Shown: piece by piece, positions 1-5,701 of the stretch
Numbering within the stretch: position 1 is the stretch's first letter
How the letters are laid out: the number at the start of each line of letters is the position of its first letter
Assembly (NCBI GenBank): GCA_003558175.1
Contig: PWMO01000485.1
Coordinates: 1 to 7,332 of the forward strand
Origin: Spirochaetaceae bacterium
GTDB taxonomy: Bacteria; Spirochaetota; Spirochaetia; DSM-27196; PWMO01
Direction: 5' to 3'
Length of the DNA stretch: 7,332 nucleotides
Program-made: the position numbers and the translations under genes
Notes under the pieces: model-generated
Told to the model about the DNA's origin: nothing
The model's input: the letters and a program-made list of their open reading frames with translations, nothing else
Database searches by the model: none

Positions 1-621
1 GAAGCGGCAACGGCAACAGTGCCGATTGCAGTAGAACGGTATGGAGAGCCGGATATCCTGGTCAACTGCGCCGGGGTCGCCCACCCCGATTACTTCGAGC
101 GGCTGGATGTTGCGGTGCGAGACATGACCATGGGAGTGAACTTCGAAGGGGTGTGGAACGTGACACACGCATTGCTGCCGCTCCTCAGACGCCGACGCGG
201 CTGCATCGTCAACGTTGCCTCCCTGTCCGGCTTGCTGGGGAGCATCGGCTATTCAGCGTACGCCGCTTCGAAATTTGCCGTGGTCGGTTTCTCGGAGGCG
301 CTGCGAAACGAGCTCGCTCCCGACGGCGTAGCGGTCTTTCTGCTCTGCCCGCCGGATACCGACACACCGCAATTGGAGCAGGAGAACCGCACCAAGCCCC
401 GGGAGGCAGCGGCCCTTTCAGGGAACGCGGGAGTTCTCACTGCCGAGACCGTTGCCCGCGCATGTATCCGCGGCATGACCAGACGACGATTTCTGATTAT
501 TCCGGGCCGGCGCGCCCAGCTTCTCTATCTGGCAAAACGAACCGCGCCGACACTGTTGTACCGGGCAATGGATGCGACCGTCAGAAAGAGCCGGCGCATG
601 GCTGAACGGTTACCGCGGTGA
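1..621 (+). CDS. 3-ketodihydrosphingosine reductase-like SDR (5' partial)
   Basis: This is the C-terminal part of a short-chain dehydrogenase/reductase, probably the NADPH-dependent enzyme that reduces 3-ketosphinganine to sphinganine. The frame is open from base 1, so the start and the N-terminal cofactor-binding GxxxGxG motif (about 60-70 residues) lie upstream. Numbering from the GTG codon at 19, the SDR NAG-type motif is NCAG at 16-19, the active-site Asn is N41, the catalytic Ser is probably S68, and the catalytic YxxxK is Y81-K85 (bases 259-273). The diagnostic part is PPDTDTP at 111-117 followed by ENRTKP at 122-127. From memory, human KDSR carries a nearly identical PPDTDTP...EENRTKP segment, which ordinary FabG-type SDRs lack. 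No membrane helix is evident in the visible part, unlike the eukaryotic protein. It ends 16 nt before the spt-like gene, which supplies its expected substrate. SDR membership is certain; the substrate is inferred from the signature and the neighbour. Confidence 0.85.
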   Translation, partial: EAATATVPIAVERYGEPDILVNCAGVAHPDYFERLDVAVRDMTMGVNFEGVWNVTHALLPLLRRRRGCIVNVASLSGLLGSIGYSAYAASKFAVVGFSEALRNELAPDGVAVFLLCPPDTDTPQLEQENRTKPREAAALSGNAGVLTAETVARACIRGMTRRRFLIIPGRRAQLLYLAKRTAPTLLYRAMDATVRKSRRMAERLPR

Positions 622-624
622 TCC

Positions 625-629
625 GGAGG
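625..629 (+). promoter_or_regulatory. Ribosome binding site for spt-like gene
   Basis: GGAGG lies 8 nt before the ATG at 638. It decides the start: an in-frame ATG at 572 would overlap the upstream SDR gene and add 22 residues with no family resemblance, whereas 638 gives a normal N-terminus. Confidence 0.8.
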
Positions 630-637
630 AGTACACC

Positions 638-1849
638 ATGAAGACAGTACAGGTAGACATCTTTCAGAAATGCTACGAGTTCACCGAGGCCGATGCAGCG
701 CGCCATGACGGGTTATACCCCTTCTTCCGCCCAATAGAGGGCTACTCGGGTGCCAGGGTCATCTCACAGGGACGGGAGCTGATCATGGCCGGTTCTAACA
801 ACTACCTCGGACTCTCGCTTGACGCCCGGGTGCGCGAGGCAGCCATCAACGCGGTCAAGCAGTACGGTGCGAGCTGCTCGGGCTCGCGCTTCATGAACGG
901 CACGCTCAAGCTGCACGAAGAGCTCGAGGAACGTCTCGCACACTTCGTGGGCCGGGAAGCGGCGCTCTGCTTCACCACCGGATACCAGACCAACCTGGGA
1001 GCGATATCGGCGCTGACCGGACGAGGGGAGCATGTGCTGACCGACAAGCTGAACCACGCCTCCATTATGGACGGCATCTTCCTGTCGATCGGCATGAACC
1101 ACCAGGTCAACGTGCACCGCTACAAGCACAACAACATCGAACAGCTGCTGCAGATCCTGGAGTCGCTTCCGCCGGACCAGCCGAAGCTTCTCGTTACCGA
1201 CGGAGTCTTCAGCATGGAGGGCGATATCGCCCGGCTGCCGCAACTGCGTGAACTTGCCAGACGATACGGGGCGCGAGTCTACCTCGACGAAGCGCACGCG
1301 ATCGGTGTTGTGGGCGCAACCGGCCGCGGCACCCTTGAGCACTACGACGATCGCTCGCTCGCCGACCTGGTGATGTGCACGTTCTCCAAATCGTTTGGTT
1401 CGATCGGCGGATTCATTGCCGGTGAAAGCGTGATCATCGACTACATCAAGCACTTCGCCCGGCCGTTGATCTTCAGCGCCAGTATGCCGCCTTCCAATCT
1501 GGCGGCGGTCATGAAATCGCTTGAAATCATCGAGGACGAACCGGAACGGGTGACTCGCCTGCAGCAGATCGCCGACCGCATGCGGCGTGAGTTCACCCGC
1601 CTTGGCTTCGATATCGGCACGTCGGAGACCGCGGTGATTCCGCTGATTATTGGCGATACCCAGAAGACCTTCCGTTTCTGGAAGTACCTCTACGAGAACG
1701 GCGTCTACGTGAACCCGGTGGTCAGTCCGGCGGTGCCGCCCAATCGAGCACTGATCCGTACGTCCTACATGGCGATCCACGAGGACCCGGATCTCGACCG
1801 CCTGCTCGAGGTGGCCGAGGCGGGCGGAAAGGCGATCGGGATCATCTGA
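638..1849 (+). CDS. spt: Serine palmitoyltransferase-like alpha-oxoamine synthase
   Basis: This 403-residue protein is a PLP-dependent alpha-oxoamine synthase (fold type I). It probably condenses L-serine with an acyl thioester to give 3-ketosphinganine and CO2, the first step of sphingolipid synthesis, as a soluble homodimer. Family landmarks are SNNYLGL near 53-59, GYQTN at 115-119, LNHASIMDG with the cofactor-stacking His at H140, LDEAHAIG with D217 and H220, and the Schiff-base lysine K251 in TFSKSFGSIGG. The 34-residue spacing from D217 to K251 equals that of Sphingomonas SPT (D231, K265, recalled). RPLIFSASMPP at 275-285 and LIRTSYMAIHED at 372-383 complete the active site and C-terminal domain. 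Length fits bacterial SPT. Close relatives are BioF (KAPA synthase), Kbl and ALA synthase. Motifs alone do not fully separate these, but the adjacent KDSR-like reductase favours SPT, and no tdh or bio genes are visible. The two genes are probably co-transcribed. The stop codon lies inside the first unit of a tandem repeat. Confidence 0.85.
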   Translation: MKTVQVDIFQKCYEFTEADAARHDGLYPFFRPIEGYSGARVISQGRELIMAGSNNYLGLSLDARVREAAINAVKQYGASCSGSRFMNGTLKLHEELEERLAHFVGREAALCFTTGYQTNLGAISALTGRGEHVLTDKLNHASIMDGIFLSIGMNHQVNVHRYKHNNIEQLLQILESLPPDQPKLLVTDGVFSMEGDIARLPQLRELARRYGARVYLDEAHAIGVVGATGRGTLEHYDDRSLADLVMCTFSKSFGSIGGFIAGESVIIDYIKHFARPLIFSASMPPSNLAAVMKSLEIIEDEPERVTRLQQIADRMRREFTRLGFDIGTSETAVIPLIIGDTQKTFRFWKYLYENGVYVNPVVSPAVPPNRALIRTSYMAIHEDPDLDRLLEVAEAGGKAIGII

Positions 1850-1903
1850 TTGCCCGCGGCACGACTGATTGCCCGCGGCACGACTGATTGCCCGTGGCTC
1901 GAC
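1847..1903 (+). repeat. Three tandem 19-bp repeats starting on the spt stop codon
   Basis: The unit TGATTGCCCGCGGCACGAC occurs at 1847-1865 and again, identically, at 1866-1884. A third copy at 1885-1903 differs at two positions, and a decayed fourth start (TGGTTGCC) follows at 1904-1911. The first TGA is the spt stop. Because 19 is not a multiple of three, the TGAs at 1847, 1866 and 1885 fall in three different frames, so the array stops translation in every plus-strand frame. Each unit contains the palindrome CCGCGG (CCGTGG in copy 3). There is no T-run. Confidence 0.9.
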
Positions 1904-1913
1904 TGGTTGCCGG

Positions 1914-1947
1914 TCCGTGGCGCTTCAGCCGGCCGCCCCGCTACGGA
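1914..1947 (+). terminator. Possible GC-rich hairpin between convergent genes
   Basis: TCCGTGGCG at 1914-1922 pairs with CGCTACGGA at 1939-1947: nine pairs including one G-U in the plus-strand transcript, with a 16-nt loop. On the minus strand the wobble becomes an A-C mismatch, so the structure is better for the spt transcript. The right arm includes the stop codon of the convergent oxidoreductase gene (1941-1943). No U-tract follows, so it is not a standard intrinsic terminator. It may slow polymerase, protect a 3' end, or have no role. Confidence 0.35.
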
Positions 1948-2918
1948 ACGGTCACGACAATCTTGCCGCGCACGTGGCGGCTTTCGCTCAGGCTGTGAGC
2001 CTCGGTCACGTTGCGCAGACCGTTGACCGCCATCGCCTGAACTCGCAGTGAGCCGTCACACAGCATTGCGGCGATCTGCTCGAGCTGGTGCTGGTTGGGC
2101 TTGACCAGTATCTGCTTGACGCGCGTTGGCGAGTTAAGGCCGGCTTTGCTGTCGCCGGTCTGCAGCGTCACCAGCAGCCCGCCCCGCGCAAGAACCTTCA
2201 GTGATTGCGCACGCGTTTCGCCGCCGACGGTGTCGATGACGGTTTTGACGTCGTCAATCCGGGTCCACGGCTCATCCCCGCCGTAGGAATAGACCTCGTC
2301 GCATCCGAGCGAACGGGCGAACTCGTGGTTCCGCGCACTGGCGGTCCCGATTACGTAGGCCCCTTTCTGCTTTGCCAGTTGCACCGCAAAGTGGCCTACC
2401 CCACCGGCGGCGGCGTGAATCAACACTCGATCACCCGCACCAATGCGAGCGGTATCAAAGAGCGCCTGCCACGCGGTCAGTGCCGCCAGCGGAACCGCGG
2501 CAGCATCACGCAAACTCAAGCTATCCGGAACTTTCACCAGGTGAGTATCGGGAGCAACTACAAACTCGGCGTAGCCCCCTCCTGCGGCAGGAAAGTTCAC
2601 CATGCCCATCACACGGTCACCCGGCTCGAACATCGTGACACGTCGCCCTTGCTGTTCTACGGTACCGGCAATGTCCCATCCCAGTACAAACGGCAGCGCC
2701 TTGATGCGCTCGGCCATGCCGGCGCCTGAGCGAGTCTTCCAGTCGACCGGATTGATTCCCGCCGCGGCTACCCGCACGAGCACCTCTTCGTGAGAGGGCT
2801 GCGGCACCGGAAGCACACGGGACTTCAGCACTTCCAGCCCGCCGAACTCATCGATGGCTACGGCTTTCATCTCGGTTGGTGTGGCCGGCTTTGCCGGCTT
2901 CTTCTTTGCTGCAAACAT
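1941..2918 (-). CDS. Zinc-free MDR, quinone oxidoreductase-like (NADP-dependent)
   Basis: This 325-residue member of the medium-chain dehydrogenase/reductase superfamily is of the quinone reductase (zeta-crystallin/QOR-like) type. Such enzymes typically transfer hydride from NADPH to quinones or activated alkenes in the cytoplasm. The N-terminal GroES-like domain contains AAGINPVDWKTRSG (about 52-65) and the glycine-rich LGWDIAGTV. The Rossmann domain has the dinucleotide loop HAAAGGVGHFAVQLAK (168-183). The Cys/His ligands of zinc alcohol dehydrogenases are absent, as expected for this branch. I chose the ATG at 2916-2918, just downstream of a promoter-like element. It adds a short Ala/Lys/Pro-rich leader of 16 residues before MKAVAIDEFGG, where family homology normally begins, so the ATG at 2868-2870 is a real alternative. 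Neither ATG has a good Shine-Dalgarno. The gene is convergent with spt and divergent from msrB. The substrate cannot be predicted. Confidence 0.88.
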   Translation of the reverse strand: MFAAKKKPAKPATPTEMKAVAIDEFGGLEVLKSRVLPVPQPSHEEVLVRVAAAGINPVDWKTRSGAGMAERIKALPFVLGWDIAGTVEQQGRRVTMFEPGDRVMGMVNFPAAGGGYAEFVVAPDTHLVKVPDSLSLRDAAAVPLAALTAWQALFDTARIGAGDRVLIHAAAGGVGHFAVQLAKQKGAYVIGTASARNHEFARSLGCDEVYSYGGDEPWTRIDDVKTVIDTVGGETRAQSLKVLARGGLLVTLQTGDSKAGLNSPTRVKQILVKPNQHQLEQIAAMLCDGSLRVQAMAVNGLRNVTEAHSLSESRHVRGKIVVTVP

Positions 2919-2929
2919 TATCGCTCTGT

Positions 2930-2958
2930 ATAGTATCTGAGCGCGGGCGCCATAGCAA
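2930..2958 (-). promoter_or_regulatory. Candidate sigma70-type promoter for the MDR gene
   Basis: On the minus strand, TTGCTA (plus-strand 2953-2958; 4/6 to TTGACA) is separated by exactly 17 bp from TACTAT (2930-2935; 4/6 to TATAAT). A start about 6-8 nt downstream would lie only a few bases from the ATG at 2918, giving a near-leaderless mRNA. This agrees with the missing Shine-Dalgarno. Two 4/6 hexamers are not strong evidence alone. Confidence 0.4.
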
Positions 2959-3077
2959 CCGGGGCGGCGCCGGACGGCAAAAACAATTTCGGCACCACTC
3001 ACAAACCTGCCCAAAATAGACAACTTTGCAGCGGTTCCTCAGTATCTTTGCACTGAGAATTGTTGAGCGTTGCAGAC

Positions 3078-3084
3078 AAGGAGG
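3078..3084 (+). promoter_or_regulatory. Ribosome binding site for msrB
   Basis: AAGGAGG, a strong Shine-Dalgarno, lies 8 nt before the ATG at 3093. It selects this start over the in-frame TTG at 3060, which would add 11 charged residues ahead of the signal peptide. Confidence 0.85.
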
Positions 3085-3092
3085 AAACCAGG

Positions 3093-3710
3093 ATGTCGAT
3101 ATACACCGCAGCCGGTCGATGGGCGACAGTCGTAACCATACTCACCCTTGCGAGCGTCACTACCGCTTTCGCCGGCGGCAGGTCCGAGCGCGCTCCCGGC
3201 CCAACAGAGGCGTCGGAACAGGCGCTGGAGGAGCGCGTTGAACCGGAGGACGCCGATTTCCGCTACCCGATCGAGCTCAGCGAAGCCGAATGGCGTGCGC
3301 GTCTCTCCGACTTCGAGTACTACATTCTGCGTGAGAAAGGCACCGAGCGGGCGTTCAGCGGCGAGTACGACGGTTTCTATGAGCGCGGCACCTACTACTC
3401 GCGCGCAACCGGCCAGCCGCTGTTCAGTTCCGAGCACAAGTACGACTCGCGCACCGGATGGCCCAGCTTCTGGCAGCCGATTGACCCCGACGCCGTCCTG
3501 TATATGCCGGACCACAGCTTCGGCATGTACCGCATCGAGGTGGTTGACAGCTCCAGCGGCTCGCACCTCGGACACGTGTTTCCGGACGGCCCGGAGCCGA
3601 CCGGCCTGCGCTACTGCATAAACTCGGCAGCGCTGATCTTCGTCGCCGAAGGCGATGAACCGCCGCCGCTGGTCCGCGAGTATCTCGAACGGTTCGGCGA
3701 CTCAGGGTGA
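3093..3710 (+). CDS. msrB: Exported peptide-methionine (R)-S-oxide reductase, single-Cys type
   Basis: This 205-residue protein has a Sec signal peptide (hydrophobic stretch about 10-27, AFA before a probable cut after A27), a charged Pro/Glu-rich linker to about residue 55, and a SelR/MsrB domain to the C-terminus. The enzyme reduces methionine-R-sulfoxide in oxidised proteins, here probably in the periplasm. Catalytic features present are GWPSFW (122-127), SHLGHVFPDGP with H158 and H161, and RYCINSAAL with nucleophile C175 and N177. C175 is the only cysteine in the protein. The two CxxC zinc sites are replaced by SRAT (103-106) and DSSS (152-155). The usual resolving Cys position before GWPSF reads SRTG (119-122). 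No lipobox is visible, so it should be soluble. Reduction of the sulfenic acid must come directly from an external thiol donor, by inference. It stands alone, followed by a 155-bp gap before the transporter operon. The family call is firm; location and recycling are inferred. Confidence 0.93.
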   Translation: MSIYTAAGRWATVVTILTLASVTTAFAGGRSERAPGPTEASEQALEERVEPEDADFRYPIELSEAEWRARLSDFEYYILREKGTERAFSGEYDGFYERGTYYSRATGQPLFSSEHKYDSRTGWPSFWQPIDPDAVLYMPDHSFGMYRIEVVDSSSGSHLGHVFPDGPEPTGLRYCINSAALIFVAEGDEPPPLVREYLERFGDSG

Positions 3711-3721
3711 CCCCGGGTCAC
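3707..3721. repeat. 15-bp dyad over the msrB stop codon
   Basis: GTGACCC-C-GGGTCAC is a perfect inverted repeat around one central base, and it contains the TGA stop at 3708-3710. The one-base centre is too tight for a full hairpin in RNA, and no T-run follows. It could be a protein-binding dyad or a weak 3'-end structure; it could also be chance. Confidence 0.5.
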
Positions 3722-3738
3722 AGCTCGCCGCCTGCCGG

Positions 3739-3769
3739 CCGATGTCGGCACACCGACCGATGTCAGCAC
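3739..3769 (+). repeat. Imperfect 13-bp direct repeat in the msrB-transporter gap
   Basis: CCGATGTCGGCAC (3739-3751) recurs as CCGATGTCAGCAC (3757-3769), a period of 18 bp with one mismatch. The first copy lies in a local inverted repeat, GCCGA-TG-TCGGC (3738-3749). The position about 65 bp upstream of a possible -10 would suit an activator site, but the function is unknown. Confidence 0.45.
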
Positions 3770-3834
3770 GCCAGCCGCGGATGGTCTGCGTCCGTTCCGG
3801 GCACACCGCGGTAGTACTTTTCGGGCTGTCTTGT

Positions 3835-3840
3835 TATATT
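3835..3840 (+). promoter_or_regulatory. Candidate -10 element for the ABC transporter operon
   Basis: TATATT (5/6 to TATAAT) sits in an AT-rich island at 3831-3846, which stands out against the GC-rich surroundings and lies 25 bp before the start codon. No good -35 hexamer is found 16-18 bp upstream, so it would be weak or activator-dependent. TATACA at 3841-3846 is an alternative with TTTTCG (3818-3823) at 17-bp spacing. Confidence 0.4.
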
Positions 3841-3852
3841 TATACATGACCC

Positions 3853-3860
3853 AGGAGGGG
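3853..3860 (+). promoter_or_regulatory. Ribosome binding site for the binding-protein gene
   Basis: AGGAGGGG lies 5 nt before the ATG at 3866, a strong site fitting the high expression usual for solute-binding lipoproteins. Confidence 0.8.
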
Positions 3861-3865
3861 AACTG

Positions 3866-5701
3866 ATGCCGGAGAAGAAGTATCTGCACCACATTGTAAA
3901 GGTGGTTGCGGCGGTGCTGGCAGTGGCCGCGTTGAGCACGGCCTGCGGGAGAGAAGAGCTTACCGAGGAGGAGGCGGCCTCCCTTCGAGTTCAGCGTCGT
4001 GACGAAATCATTTCGGGAACGGTTGAGAAGTTTGGCGGTGGCGAGTTTGCCGTCGGGCAGGTTGGGGGGACGTGGACCGCGTCAATCAACAACGATCCGC
4101 GGACATTCAACACCCTGACCGCCCGCGACGGAGACAGCGCCACGGTCATTAACGGTCTGTTCGACTACCTCGCCGATTACGATCCCTATACGCGGGAGTG
4201 GAAGCCCAACCTCGCTTCGTTCGAAGTCCAGGCAGATGAAGAGCGGGACCGCATGCGGGTGGTCTTCACGCTGCGCGATGACCTCTACTGGACCACGCCC
4301 GGACAGTCACGCGAGGAAGGTGTCAAAGTTACCTCCGATGACGTCATCTTCTGGTACGACGAGATCAACGGCGATCCTGCTCTGCAGCAGCCCGGGTATG
4401 CGCAGCAGTTTGTGGAACTGCCGGACGGAACGCGCGAGCGGATCACGATCGAACGCATCGATGATCTTAGCTTCGCCTTCGTCTTTCCGCGCGTGGTTGC
4501 AGAGCCGATCCTGTCCAGCAACATGCAGTTTGGCCCGCGTCACAAGTATGAGCCGGCCAAGCGCGAGGGTGGTGTTGAAGGGGTACTCAACCTTTTCAGC
4601 GTTGATTCCGACGTACGCAGCATACCGTCCATCGGGCTGTACCACATCGTTGAGTACAACCCCGGCGTGCGTGTCGTGCTGCAGCGCAATCCCAACCACT
4701 GGAAGACCGATCAGGAAGGCACTTCGCTGCCCTACATCGAGCGCCTGATTTACCGCGTGATACCGGACCGCAACACCGAGTACCTCATGTTCCGTGACGG
4801 CACTAAAGATTCCTATTCGCCGCGGCCCGAGGACCTCGAGGAGCTCATCAGGGCCCGCGACCGCGATTTCACGGTGTACAACGGCGGCGAAGCACTCGGC
4901 TCTTCGTTCATCACGTTTAACCAGAACCCGCAGAACATGAATCCGGTTGTCTACAGCTGGTTTATTCAGACCGAGTTTCGCCAGGCAATGAGCAGTCTGC
5001 TGAACCGTGAGCGCATCGCGGCTCAGGTCTATCGCGGACTCGCGAAACCGGCCGAGCACTTTTTTGCCACGGCCAATCCCATGTTTGACCCGGACATCCG
5101 GCTCGAGTACACCTACAACCCGGAACACGCCATCGAGTTGCTGGCCTCGATCGGGATTACCCAGGGAGAAGACGGGTTGATGTACGACGAAGACGGGAAC
5201 CACATCGAGTTCACTATCAACATCGGTGTGGAGAACGAGATCTGGGTCGACATCATGAACATCTTTGCCGATGAACTGTCCGAGGTGGGCATTACCGGCC
5301 GTGTTCGCCCGATTGACTTCCAGAATCTCGTCGAGCGGCTCACTTCTACCTACGACTGGGAAGTCATCGGCGTGGCGCTCGGCGTGAACTACTGGCCCTC
5401 GAGTGGCAGCAATGTCTGGCAATCGAGCGGCAACTTCCACCTGTGGCACCCGTTGCAGGAGAGCCCGGCCACCGAGTGGGAAGCGAGGGTCGATTACCTC
5501 TACAACGAGGGGCGATTCACCATCGACCCGGTACGGCGCAAAGAGATCTATGACGAGTATCAGCGCATTCTGCTGACTGAACTGCCGGTGATGTACATTG
5601 TACATCCATTATCGTTTCTGGCAGTACGCGACCGGTGGGACAACGTCTACTACGATACGCTGGGCGGGTTCCAGGCCGAGTACGTTTTTCTGAAGCAATG
5701 A
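3866..5701 (+). CDS. ABC transporter solute-binding lipoprotein, family 5 (OppA/DppA-like)
   Basis: This 611-residue extracytoplasmic binding protein should capture an oligopeptide or related solute and deliver it to the permeases encoded next. The N-terminus has Lys residues, a hydrophobic core (11-23) and C27 in LSTAC, so it is probably cleaved and lipidated at C27. Leu is at -4 instead of -3, a relaxed lipobox. An acidic linker (29-47) precedes the SBP_bac_5 fold. Family landmarks are the early strand TWTASINNDPRTFNTL (69-84), the VTSDDVIFWYDEI segment (155-167), where family members carry a conserved T-xxDV motif, and GLYHIVEYNPGVRVVLQRNPNHW (257-279). The C-terminus PVMYIVHPLSFLAVRDRW is also typical. 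It is longer than E. coli OppA (about 540). Its stop overlaps the next start as ATGA, so translation is coupled. The ligand cannot be read from the sequence: nickel, sugar and antibiotic-peptide binders share this fold. Confidence 0.92.
   Translation: MPEKKYLHHIVKVVAAVLAVAALSTACGREELTEEEAASLRVQRRDEIISGTVEKFGGGEFAVGQVGGTWTASINNDPRTFNTLTARDGDSATVINGLFDYLADYDPYTREWKPNLASFEVQADEERDRMRVVFTLRDDLYWTTPGQSREEGVKVTSDDVIFWYDEINGDPALQQPGYAQQFVELPDGTRERITIERIDDLSFAFVFPRVVAEPILSSNMQFGPRHKYEPAKREGGVEGVLNLFSVDSDVRSIPSIGLYHIVEYNPGVRVVLQRNPNHWKTDQEGTSLPYIERLIYRVIPDRNTEYLMFRDGTKDSYSPRPEDLEELIRARDRDFTVYNGGEALGSSFITFNQNPQNMNPVVYSWFIQTEFRQAMSSLLNRERIAAQVYRGLAKPAEHFFATANPMFDPDIRLEYTYNPEHAIELLASIGITQGEDGLMYDEDGNHIEFTINIGVENEIWVDIMNIFADELSEVGITGRVRPIDFQNLVERLTSTYDWEVIGVALGVNYWPSSGSNVWQSSGNFHLWHPLQESPATEWEARVDYLYNEGRFTIDPVRRKEIYDEYQRILLTELPVMYIVHPLSFLAVRDRWDNVYYDTLGGFQAEYVFLKQ

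Larger units (their letters stand above)
2919..3092. other. Divergent intergenic control region (MDR / msrB)
   Basis: These 174 bp separate two divergent genes and must hold both promoters. The MDR side has the element described at 2930-2958. On the msrB side I see AT-richer sequence at 3011-3064, including TAGACA (3017-3022) and TATCTT (3043-3048), but the 20-bp spacing is too long to call a promoter. There is no clear operator palindrome or RNA gene. Confidence 0.5.

Noticed and set aside
19..21. GTG as the true start of the SDR gene
   Set aside because: The frame is open to base 1, and a start here would remove the cofactor-binding Rossmann motif, so the gene must begin before the window.
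764..1780. 338-codon open frame on the minus strand
   Set aside because: It is antisense to the spt-like gene, with no domain and shadow-like composition.
638..1849. BioF or Kbl as the identity of the PLP enzyme
   Set aside because: Motifs are shared across the family so this is not excluded outright, but no biotin or threonine dehydrogenase gene is adjacent, while a KDSR-type reductase is.
1847..1911. CRISPR array
   Set aside because: The repeats are directly abutting with no spacers, and there are only three 19-bp units.
2205..2729. 174-codon plus-strand frame opposite the MDR gene
   Set aside because: It is antisense to a gene with clear MDR motifs and has no domain of its own.
2919..3023. 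Upstream TTG start (3021-3023) extending the MDR protein by 35 residues
   Set aside because: The extension is Arg/Gly-rich with no family resemblance and would run through the candidate promoter. A GAGGAA 11 nt upstream keeps it just possible.
3148..3621. 157-codon plus-strand frame inside msrB
   Set aside because: It is an out-of-frame Ala/Ser/Thr/Arg-rich shadow of the MsrB frame, without a ribosome binding site.
4307..5605. 432-codon open frame on the minus strand
   Set aside because: It lies wholly antisense to the well-supported binding-protein gene, has no recognisable domain, and its composition (Val/Asp/His/Arg-rich) is what codon bias in a GC-rich gene produces in the opposite frame.
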